10,550 bases of DNA, from the NCBI GenBank assembly GCA_020850785.1, contig JADZDZ010000273.1:1-10550 (forward strand), given 5' to 3'. Of this stretch, positions 1 through 7,210 are shown piece after piece; the stretch's first letter is position 1; every line of letters starts with the position of its first letter. The position numbers were made by a program, and so were the translations under genes. Source of the DNA: Candidatus Sumerlaeota bacterium. Its GTDB lineage: Bacteria > Sumerlaeota > Sumerlaeia > SLMS01. The notes beneath the pieces were generated by a model, which searched no databases, was not told the DNA's origin, and saw nothing but the letters and a program-made list of their open reading frames with translations.

Positions 1-2
1 TG

Positions 3-581
<579 letters not shown>

Positions 582-604
582 GGTGCAAATGTGCCGGAAA
601 TGAA

Positions 605-641
605 CGAAGGCCGGACGTTATGTCCGGCCTTCGCGCGTTTT
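605..641 (+). terminator. Perfect 12-bp hairpin terminator between convergent genes
   Basis: Bases 605-616 (CGAAGGCCGGAC) pair without mismatch with 622-633 around the 5-base loop GTTAT. GCGCG and then four T follow on the plus strand. The hairpin starts 23 bases after the thiC stop and ends 26 bases before the stop of the minus-strand gene that faces it. The T-run is short and displaced by five bases, so it is not a textbook intrinsic terminator. On the minus strand the hairpin is followed by TTCATTTCC, so it may serve both directions. Placement and stem quality make a terminator role likely. Confidence 0.8.
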
Positions 642-659
642 ACGTTCCCTTGGCCCTGA

Positions 660-2180
660 TCAGTGCCAGTAAACACCAAACAGCAGCATCGACCAGAGGC
701 AGAAGGCGGCGATGTAGGGGAGGGTCCAGAACATCCCTTCGCTGCGTTGTTCGATCCAGCGCGACACCAGATAGGCTCCGCCGAAGGGAATCGCGGGGAG
801 CAGGTAGTGTATATACAGTGCCTTCACCTGATTGTATTCATTCGCCGGGGTGGAGATGACGAAGTAGAGGAAGAATGCGAGGCCGACAGCCACCAAGGCC
901 GTGACGGGTACGAGGGCGGCCAGCGGATCATCGGGGCCTGCGTTGATGGCGCGCCGGGCCAGCGCCACAAATCCCGCCAGAATGATCGCGAAGGGAATGA
1001 GCGACGCGGCCATCTGCACCGTGAGGGTGATGCGCCAGAATCCCTTGCTGATTTCCTCGTTGTTGAGGCGGTGGTTGAGCGTCCAGTATTTCCAATAGTC
1101 GCCGAATGCGTCGGCGTAGAGGATCGTGTACCAACTGTTGAGAGCGGGAGTTTTCCTCCTCACCTCGCCATCGGGCGAATCCGGTTTTTTTAGCAGTTGA
1201 TCGGGACTGTCATCGCGATAGGGACGGAAGAAGAAGTTGAATGGCTTGATGCCGACGTAGAAGCTTGCGGGGAGTTTGCCGAAGACCGCTTCGCTTTGCT
1301 TCGGGCGCGGCATTGACTTGCCTGTGCGCTTGCCGTTGTAGGCGAAGAGTCCCGCTCCCGCAGCGGCGCAAATGACGCAAATGATTCCCGCACGAATTGC
1401 CCAGCTTCGTCCGCCTTTCTTCCAGAGCAGGAGCGCAACAACCAGCGTGATGCCCCAGGCTCCCGCGACGGCGAAGCCGAAGGGGCGCGTCCAGATCGCG
1501 ACGGCTCCCAGAAGGCCCGCTGCGATGGCTTGCGGAATGTGGTATTTGGGCCCGAAATTCCACACTCCGACGAGCATGGCGCTCCACACGGCGACCGTCA
1601 GGAAACTTTCGGGAGTGAACATCGCGGGGTATTTGAAGAAGGCGGGAATACAAAGCAGCAGCAACAGGTAGGCGGTTTTCGACTTCGGTCCGAGCGTGCG
1701 TCCGGCCAGCGCCATTCCAAGGATCGCGATGATTCCAACGAAGACGCTGAGGGACATTTTCGTGAAACGCCGCGCCGCGCCGAATTTTTTCTCCCGGCGA
1801 TCCGCATCAATGTCGTCGCTGTCCCGGCCTGACTCCTTCGCCTCCGCCATTTTTGCGAGGAACTTCTGCTCATCCTTGTTTCCGCCGATTGCCACGGAAG
1901 CTTTGCTCATCATCGCGGCGTACAAATAGAACATCGGGGGGTTGTAGGAAACGTATGCCTCCTCCAGCGTGGGGATGCGATTTTCCTCCGCGATGACGTC
2001 CGCGTATTTTGTGTGGGATCCCGCGTCGAAGCCATGGCGCGAGCGGTAGCTTGCGCCGTTGCACAGGAGCACGATCATCATGGCCGCGCAAATGGCGAAG
2101 CGCACCCAATGATTCTGGAAGATGACGTAAAATTGATTCTGGTTTTGTTCCGAGCGCGAGCTAGTTGTTTCTTCCACCAC
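660..2180 (-). CDS. Polytopic GT-C fold glycosyltransferase (GT39/ArnT-like)
   Basis: Predicted inner-membrane transferase that moves a sugar from a polyprenyl-phosphate donor to an acceptor on the periplasmic side; donor and acceptor are unknown. I chose the GTG at 2180 (506 residues) because AAGGA at 2190-2186 lies 5 bases upstream. GTG at 2177 is equally possible. The furthest start, TTG at 2198 (512 residues), has no ribosome site. Numbered on the 512-residue form: one membrane segment at about 31-50, then the first-loop GFDAGSHTKY (57-66) with an Asp in the usual GT-C catalytic position. YNPPMFYLY (85-93) resembles the HPPLYY signature of GT39. About ten further hydrophobic segments run to the C-terminus, with NQVKALYIHYLLPAIPF near 456-472. 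A hydrophilic, highly charged insert covers about 105-145. The gene overlaps the upstream GT-C gene by 20 bases, implying co-expression. The family call is by motif and topology only. Confidence 0.75.
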   Translation of the reverse strand: MVEETTSSRSEQNQNQFYVIFQNHWVRFAICAAMMIVLLCNGASYRSRHGFDAGSHTKYADVIAEENRIPTLEEAYVSYNPPMFYLYAAMMSKASVAIGGNKDEQKFLAKMAEAKESGRDSDDIDADRREKKFGAARRFTKMSLSVFVGIIAILGMALAGRTLGPKSKTAYLLLLLCIPAFFKYPAMFTPESFLTVAVWSAMLVGVWNFGPKYHIPQAIAAGLLGAVAIWTRPFGFAVAGAWGITLVVALLLWKKGGRSWAIRAGIICVICAAAGAGLFAYNGKRTGKSMPRPKQSEAVFGKLPASFYVGIKPFNFFFRPYRDDSPDQLLKKPDSPDGEVRRKTPALNSWYTILYADAFGDYWKYWTLNHRLNNEEISKGFWRITLTVQMAASLIPFAIILAGFVALARRAINAGPDDPLAALVPVTALVAVGLAFFLYFVISTPANEYNQVKALYIHYLLPAIPFGGAYLVSRWIEQRSEGMFWTLPYIAAFCLWSMLLFGVYWH

Positions 2181-4005
2181 TGTTGTCCTTAATGCCAAGT
2201 TGCCATAGGATGATGTTGCCGTTGCCGATGGTGCCGGGAAAATCCTTCACACGGGTCCAATTCGCATTGAGTGAATCGGTGATGGCGGGATTTTCGAGGC
2301 GAAGCGCCCGCATCAGGGTCGTGATCGCATAGGCGCCGTGTTCGCGCGCCAAGGCTTCCTGCTGGCGGAAGGTGTCGTCGGATCGCACGATCACCAGATC
2401 GTTTCCCGCCAGGCCCAGCTTCCCGCCGTAGTACTCCACGCCGCGCTCCGCGTAGTGAATCACCAGAATCGGTTCCCCATTCTTGCGGATCGATTGCAGG
2501 TAACGAATCGCGCCCGTGTAGTCCTGCTTCGGGTGGCGGTATAGTCGTGGCAGCGACGCCACCGATGCAAGCATAGCGAGCAGCACCAGTGCGAGCGCGG
2601 CGATTTGCGGGCGTTTTTGCGGCCACCGAAGGCGCTCCCCGGCCCATCCCGCAAGGGCGAAAGCCGCATAAACCGCTGTCATGAAAATCACGGGAATCGC
2701 GATCAGGAAGTAGCGCGGCGCGATGGGAATTCCCCGGCCAATCATGTAGGCGAGCATCAGGAAGCATGGCGCCGTGAGCATCAACGCCACGGCCCGGTTG
2801 CGGCGGCAGAGGAAATAGAATCCGACCGCTCCCACCAGCAGCAGCGGAATTGCCCCCAGCATGAAACCCGGCCCGAAGCCTTCGCCGATGCCGCGCATCA
2901 TTTCGCGCAGGAACTCCAGCGTGAAGGGGCGAAAGCCGGAGGTTTCGTCCTGTTGGTAGAAGTACTTTTGGTAGTTGAGGAATTCCGGCAGGACCACGCT
3001 GTACATGAGCACGGCAAAGCCGCCGATGGCGGTGTAGGCAAGCGGCAGTCGGTTCACCAGCAGCGCGCGAACACTGCCACCACGCCGCCAGTGTGCGATC
3101 ACTTCGATCAGGGCAACGATCAACTGCCCTGCGGAAACGAACGCGCCGATCATCTGCGTTGCGAAGGACATCATGCTGAGAATCGTGAACCAAATCCACG
3201 ATGCGGCGCGATCACGCTTCAGCGCATCGACGAGCAATCCGCTCGTCATGATGCTGAAGAAGATGTGCATCGAATAGCCTCGCGCGTTCTGCGAATATTC
3301 GATCATGTGATAGGAAACAGCGATTAGCAGCGCCAGGCAGAGCGATTGCACGCGCGACAATGCGAAGCGCGCGAACCAGTACACTGCGGGAATGCATGCG
3401 ACGCCAAACAGGACCGCCGGCGTGCGGATCACCCATTCCTTCTCCCCAAGCACCATCACCAGAACCTTCACGAGGAAAGTGTGGAGCTGATGGTTGCCCG
3501 CCAGCAGGTACGTCGTGAAAACCTGATAGAGCGGCAGGGGTCCGTAGGTTACGACGGGGTTGATTTCATCCAGCCACAAGTCGCTGGTGATGTTGATGAC
3601 GCGGAGAACGAACCCCAGCGCCGTGATGACGAAAAGCGCGATCATCGCGCCGGCGGGGGCGAGGTCGCAGGCGGCAGTGGAATCGGGAAAGGGAATGAGT
3701 TCGCTGCCGGTGCGCCGTTGGAACCGGGGCGGACGAACCGCCAGAAACGCCAACAGCACCGCCCAGGCGCCGAGCGCGAAGCGCAGCACTGCGAGGCCGC
3801 TGAAATTCGGCGGTGGAAGGTCGTCGCGGCGGGGAAGCGCCGCGTACCAGGATTCCGGGAGTGAAATCGCCAGCGCCACGCAGCCAATGGCAAGGAGCGC
3901 CAGCGAGGCGCGAAACAATTTGGTTTGCGTTGGACTCAACAAAGGGGCCTTTCCGCGTCGTAAACGGTCCACCGTGGCCGGTGCCAAGGGCCTGCGTACA
4001 CCCAA
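2161..4005 (-). CDS. Polytopic GT-C fold glycosyltransferase (GT39/PMT-like) with C-terminal soluble domain
   Basis: Integral inner-membrane glycosyltransferase of 614 residues, expected to use a polyprenyl-phosphate sugar on the periplasmic face. The TTG start at 4005 is the only start codon before an in-frame stop at 4044. It is preceded by GGGGGA at 4019-4014, 8 bases away. An Arg-rich N-terminal tail leads into the first membrane segment (about 30-50), with roughly a dozen more up to about 486. After the third comes SDLWLDEI (141-148); Asp146 matches the catalytic loop Asp of GT-C enzymes. NHQLH (171-175), EWVIRTPAVLFG (190-201) and YSQNARGYS (237-245) are patterns typical of bacterial GT39 proteins. 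The last 125 or so residues form a soluble domain beginning HPKQDYTGAIRYLQ, common in this group. It is first in a two-gene unit and overlaps the next GT-C gene. Shorter forms from TTG at 3987 or GTG at 3970 cannot be excluded. Confidence 0.82.
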   Translation of the reverse strand: MGVRRPLAPATVDRLRRGKAPLLSPTQTKLFRASLALLAIGCVALAISLPESWYAALPRRDDLPPPNFSGLAVLRFALGAWAVLLAFLAVRPPRFQRRTGSELIPFPDSTAACDLAPAGAMIALFVITALGFVLRVINITSDLWLDEINPVVTYGPLPLYQVFTTYLLAGNHQLHTFLVKVLVMVLGEKEWVIRTPAVLFGVACIPAVYWFARFALSRVQSLCLALLIAVSYHMIEYSQNARGYSMHIFFSIMTSGLLVDALKRDRAASWIWFTILSMMSFATQMIGAFVSAGQLIVALIEVIAHWRRGGSVRALLVNRLPLAYTAIGGFAVLMYSVVLPEFLNYQKYFYQQDETSGFRPFTLEFLREMMRGIGEGFGPGFMLGAIPLLLVGAVGFYFLCRRNRAVALMLTAPCFLMLAYMIGRGIPIAPRYFLIAIPVIFMTAVYAAFALAGWAGERLRWPQKRPQIAALALVLLAMLASVASLPRLYRHPKQDYTGAIRYLQSIRKNGEPILVIHYAERGVEYYGGKLGLAGNDLVIVRSDDTFRQQEALAREHGAYAITTLMRALRLENPAITDSLNANWTRVKDFPGTIGNGNIILWQLGIKDNSGGRNN

Positions 4006-4088
4006 ATTTTCTTTCCCCCACCATTCGGGAACGGGGAACTTTCATCGCGACTTGATTCGCGCAGGGATTTTATTTCGAGGTATCGCCG
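4006..4088. other. Divergent intergenic region between GT-C and oxidoreductase units
   Basis: These 83 bases separate two divergently transcribed units and are the only space in the window for start-proximal control. They hold a ribosome site for each flanking gene (GGGGGA on minus, GAGG on plus) and AT-richer patches at 4067-4075 and 4006-4014. I see a candidate minus-strand promoter, but no convincing -35/-10 pair on the plus strand. I see no clear inverted repeat that would suggest an operator. Confidence 0.6.
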
Positions 4089-4095
4089 TTGTTTA
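4067..4095 (-). promoter_or_regulatory. Candidate sigma70-like promoter for the GT-C pair
   Basis: On the minus strand TAAACA (4095-4090) and TAAAAT (4072-4067) are separated by 17 bases. They match TTGACA at 4 of 6 and TATAAT at 5 of 6 positions. Transcription would start about 55 bases before the TTG start at 4005. The -35 hexamer would overlap the first codons of the divergent oxidoreductase gene. This is consensus matching by eye in an organism whose promoters are unknown, so it is tentative. Confidence 0.3.
4077..4080 (+). promoter_or_regulatory. Ribosome binding site deciding a TTG start
   Basis: GAGG lies 8 bases before the TTG at 4089. The encoded protein begins FKVAVVGLG, exactly where a Gfo/Idh/MocA Rossmann fold should begin. 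This supports TTG over any downstream ATG, since the first internal Met would remove the nucleotide-binding loop. Confidence 0.65.
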
Positions 4096-5198
4096 AAGTT
4101 GCCGTCGTCGGTTTGGGAAATGCCGCCCACAATCTGCATCTGCCCGCGCTTAAGGGGCTGAAGAACGTGGAGATCGTGGGAGGGTGTGATCTGGAGGAGA
4201 AGCGTCGTTCGTCTGCGGCGGCCACCTTCGGAATCAAGGTGTTCGATTCATACGACGGCATGATGGATTCGGCGAAGCCCGATGTGGTGGTGATTGGCAC
4301 GCCGCCCGACAGCCATTTCGATTACTGCAAGCGTTCGCTGGAGGCGGGCGCCCACGTGATCTGCGAGAAGCCGTTTGTTTCAAGCCTCAGCGAGGGGGAC
4401 CTGCTGCTTGAGGAGGAGAAGAAGCACGGCCGTCGCATCGCGTTGAACCACGAGTTTCGCGAAATGCCGATCTTCCGTTCGCTGCGCGATGAACTGGACA
4501 AGGCGGGCACGGGGCCGCTGGTGTTCCTGCAAATTTGGCAGCTCATGAACCTTCCGCCGTGGTCGGAGCCGGGCTGGCGCGGGCGCATGTTGCAACGCAC
4601 GCTCTATGAAGCGGGCGTGCATCTGGTTGATTACGCGATGGCGCTCTTCAAGGAAAAGCCGGTTGCGGTGAATGCGACGACGTCAACGTGCGGCGTGCGC
4701 GAAGGGGAGACCGACGCGGTGGCGCTGGCGACGCTGGAGGTTTCGCGGGGGCGGCTGGCGCAAATCACGCAGAATCGTTTGTGCAAGGGTGACACGCAGT
4801 ATTTTGAGGTGCGCGCGGAGGGGGAATCGGCGTCGCTGCGCGCGTCCTACGGCGGACGCGTTCGCGCCACGTTGGGGCTTCTGCGCAGCACGGCGCCGCA
4901 CTTCCGTTTTGATTTCGGCCTCACTGGCGTTGCGTGGAAGGAGGAAGGGGTGAAGCGCACGCCGCTGTCGCGCAATCCGAAGAATTCCGTGATGATCGCC
5001 ACGCGCAACCTGTTCGAGCGCACGCTGGAAGCCTTCGAGGGAAACACGCGCCCACCCGCGACAATACAGGACGGAATCGACGTGCTGGAGGTGATCGCGG
5101 CCTGCTATCATTCATCGGCGACGGGCCAGCGCGTTCGGCTGGACGGCGAGGAAGTGGCCCGCCTGCGCACGATGCGCATGGGCGAGAATCCCGCGTGA
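4089..5198 (+). CDS. Gfo/Idh/MocA family NAD(P)-dependent oxidoreductase
   Basis: Cytoplasmic oxidoreductase of 369 residues, a normal family length. It likely oxidises or reduces a hydroxyl or keto group on a sugar or nucleotide sugar. The N-terminal Rossmann domain starts FKVAVVGLGNAAHN (2-15), with the GXGXXA-type loop at 8-12. IGTPPDSH (69-76) precedes the catalytic EKP at 93-95, whose Lys is the conserved active-site residue. The C-terminal alpha/beta domain has YEAGVHLVDY (173-182): His178 is in the expected place, but Glu174 sits where the family most often has Asp. PATIQDGIDVLEVIAACYHSSATG near the end is a typical family tail. It uses a TTG start with GAGG upstream and heads a two-gene unit whose second member is a related enzyme. 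The family is certain; the substrate cannot be read from sequence. Glycan-cluster context favours a nucleotide sugar, but inositol or free-sugar dehydrogenase remain possible. Confidence 0.93.
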   Translation: MFKVAVVGLGNAAHNLHLPALKGLKNVEIVGGCDLEEKRRSSAAATFGIKVFDSYDGMMDSAKPDVVVIGTPPDSHFDYCKRSLEAGAHVICEKPFVSSLSEGDLLLEEEKKHGRRIALNHEFREMPIFRSLRDELDKAGTGPLVFLQIWQLMNLPPWSEPGWRGRMLQRTLYEAGVHLVDYAMALFKEKPVAVNATTSTCGVREGETDAVALATLEVSRGRLAQITQNRLCKGDTQYFEVRAEGESASLRASYGGRVRATLGLLRSTAPHFRFDFGLTGVAWKEEGVKRTPLSRNPKNSVMIATRNLFERTLEAFEGNTRPPATIQDGIDVLEVIAACYHSSATGQRVRLDGEEVARLRTMRMGENPA

Positions 5199-6202
5199 CA
5201 CGGCGCACCCGCACCCTTCGCGCGGCGGTGGTCGGCGCGGGGCTGATGGGCCGGTGGCACGCGCGCGAATTGACGCGGCTCGGCCACGCGCTCGTTGCGG
5301 TGATTGATTCCTCGGAAAAAAAAGCGCGGGCGCTGGCGAAGGAACATGACGGCGCGCGCGAGTTCACCACGTTGTCGGATGCGTTGTTGAACGATTCCTT
5401 CGATGTCGTTCACATCTGCACGCCGCTGGATTCACACGCATCACTTGCGACGCAGGCATTGGAGGCGGGTGCGTCAGTGCTGGTCGAGAAACCGCTCGCT
5501 GCGGACCTTGCGACGACGCAGCGCCTGCTCGATCTTGCCTCGTCGAAAAATTTGCTGCTGAACCCCGTGCATCAGTTTGCCTTCCAGCAGGGTGTGGAGC
5601 AGGCGGGAAAAAATCTGCCGCGCCTGCAGGGGCTGCTGCACGTGGACTTCACGGCCTGTTCCGCAGGAGCGGCGGATCAATCCGATGATGAGCATGAACG
5701 CATCGCGCTGGAAATTCTTCCTCACCCGCTTTCACTGCTGGCGCGCCTTCTTTCCTCCAACAACGACGACTACGAATGGAAGACGCTGCGGATGGGAAAA
5801 GGGGAGATTCGCTGCCTGGGCGCGGCGCTCGGAACCGCAATTTCACTGACGATTTCGATGCACGGACGGCCAACGCAAAATTATATTCGCCTGATCGGCC
5901 GCGAGGGAACGATCCATGCGGATTTGTTCCACGGCTTCGGCGTGACGGAGCGCGGCACGGTTTCCAAGATGCGGAAGATTCTTCATCCGTTCACGCTGTC
6001 ATCGGCGACGCTCCTGAACGCGGGGCACAACCTTGCGCGGCGGACGATCGAGCAGGAGCAGGCATATCCGGGCCTGCGGGCGTTGATGCGCGCGTTCTAT
6101 TCGGCTCTTCAGGGACGCAAGCCACCACCACTTCCACCGGAACAGATTCTCTTCGTCGCGCGGGAGCGTGACCGATTGATAAAGTTGCTCGCGGGGGAGT
6201 GA
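5195..6202 (+). CDS. Second, divergent Gfo/Idh/MocA family oxidoreductase
   Basis: 335-residue cytoplasmic oxidoreductase of the same superfamily as its upstream neighbour but clearly different in sequence. The GTG start at 5195 overlaps the previous stop as GTGA and puts the Rossmann loop GAGLMG at residues 14-19. The frame is open further upstream, but that segment lies inside the previous gene and looks nothing like this family. Visible landmarks: ICTPLDSH (74-81), catalytic EKP at 98-100, NPVHQF (123-128), and EILPHPLSLL (173-182), which matches the metal/substrate His region with Glu173 for the usual Asp and His177 kept. The C-terminal domain is short, ending in a basic helix. No strong ribosome site is visible at the GTG, so translation is probably coupled to the upstream gene. 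Substrate unknown. The pairing suggests two successive redox steps or a heteromeric enzyme, which is inference. Confidence 0.9.
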   Translation: MTRRTRTLRAAVVGAGLMGRWHARELTRLGHALVAVIDSSEKKARALAKEHDGAREFTTLSDALLNDSFDVVHICTPLDSHASLATQALEAGASVLVEKPLAADLATTQRLLDLASSKNLLLNPVHQFAFQQGVEQAGKNLPRLQGLLHVDFTACSAGAADQSDDEHERIALEILPHPLSLLARLLSSNNDDYEWKTLRMGKGEIRCLGAALGTAISLTISMHGRPTQNYIRLIGREGTIHADLFHGFGVTERGTVSKMRKILHPFTLSSATLLNAGHNLARRTIEQEQAYPGLRALMRAFYSALQGRKPPPLPPEQILFVARERDRLIKLLAGE

Positions 6203-6205
6203 AGG

Positions 6206-7210
6206 CTACTTCGTCGTCAGTGCCCAGATGACGGGGCATACGGTGAGGAAGGTTTTCTTCCTTGCCAGTGATCGATAGGCGCTGGCGACGGATTTCAGCG
6301 CAAACATTTCGTCGCCGAATTGCGCGGGCACCATCACGACGCTGCCACCGCCGGCTTCCATCAACAATGCATTCAATTCCGGTGCGCTAAGTAGGCGGAT
6401 GAATTCGTAGACCTTCCCGCGAATCAATTGCACCATTGGCTTTGCGCTGCCGCGCGGCAGCATCCCCAGCAGGGGAATGTTGAAATGCGGGTCGGGGAGC
6501 GGCGCGAAACGGTTTGGCGTGGAGAGAAAGAAGAAGCCCTGGCGCGGCTTTGCGGCGCGAAGGGCATCGCGCGCGAAAGCAACCTGATCGGGGCGGTCGT
6601 TCTGATGTTCGATCACGTTGTCGGCAACAACGGCGTCGAAGGTGTCGCTGCGGAAGGGCAGATGCTCCGCATTGGCGCAGGCGAGACGAATGTCCATGCC
6701 TTGATGTTCCGCAGCGAGCTTTGCAATCACCAGCCAACGATAGGCGCGATCAACACCGGTGACGTTCGTCCAGATGCGCCGCAGCACCGGCAGCATTTCG
6801 CCCGCGCCGCAGCCGATCTCCAGACAGGAGCCGCGCGCCATTTCGGGCTTCTGCTGTTGCAGCCACTTCACGATGTCTTCGGCGCGCTGGCGGCCCCGCA
6901 GGACCGTCGCGACAAATTGCTTCGCGCGTCCCGCCTCCACGTTCTCCGTGATCGACCAGTAGAATTCCAGCAGACCCACGAGGCTGCGATCGCGGCACTC
7001 GCGCACGATGCGGGCGCCCTTCGCATGATCATCGGGGATGTTGATGTAGGGATCATCCTCCAGACGAAAATCAGGAATGCCAAAATCGACGGGATATTTT
7101 TTCTGACAGGAACGGCAGAAGTAGAAATTCGTTTCCTGCGCAAGGTCGCCATGGCACTTGGGACAACAGTAGTCCGGCGGAAGGGATTGCGAGTCGCCAA
7201 TGTTGATCAT
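6206..7210 (-). CDS. Zinc-ribbon-containing class I SAM-dependent methyltransferase
   Basis: 334-residue soluble methyltransferase, likely acting on a sugar, lipid-linked glycan or similar small molecule. The N-terminus holds a Trm112-like ribbon: CCPKC (15-19) and CRSC (32-35), a four-cysteine zinc site, followed by YPVDFGIPDFR. The catalytic domain has SAM motif I CLEIGCGAGE (129-138), the acidic Asp154 in TGVD for the ribose, AEHLPF (181-186) and FDAVVADNVIEH (191-202). This is the Methyltransf_11 pattern. The ATG at 7210 is chosen because GAGG lies at 7221-7218, 7 bases before it, and it forms a TGATG overlap with the upstream stop. The open frame to 7606 is a read-through of the neighbouring gene's other frame. 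It is the last gene of the five-gene minus run. Methyl acceptor unknown; O-methylation of a glycan is the contextual guess. Confidence 0.9.
   Translation of the reverse strand: MINIGDSQSLPPDYCCPKCHGDLAQETNFYFCRSCQKKYPVDFGIPDFRLEDDPYINIPDDHAKGARIVRECRDRSLVGLLEFYWSITENVEAGRAKQFVATVLRGRQRAEDIVKWLQQQKPEMARGSCLEIGCGAGEMLPVLRRIWTNVTGVDRAYRWLVIAKLAAEHQGMDIRLACANAEHLPFRSDTFDAVVADNVIEHQNDRPDQVAFARDALRAAKPRQGFFFLSTPNRFAPLPDPHFNIPLLGMLPRGSAKPMVQLIRGKVYEFIRLLSAPELNALLMEAGGGSVVMVPAQFGDEMFALKSVASAYRSLARKKTFLTVCPVIWALTTK

Noticed and set aside
2605..3327. Plus-strand open frame (240 codons) opposite the larger GT-C gene
   Set aside because: Hydrophilic His/Arg/Glu-rich translation mirrors the hydrophobic codons of the membrane protein on the other strand.
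4934..5194. N-terminal extension of the second oxidoreductase frame
   Set aside because: It overlaps the conserved C-terminus of the first oxidoreductase and precedes the Rossmann fold with unrelated sequence; GTG at 5195 is the natural start.
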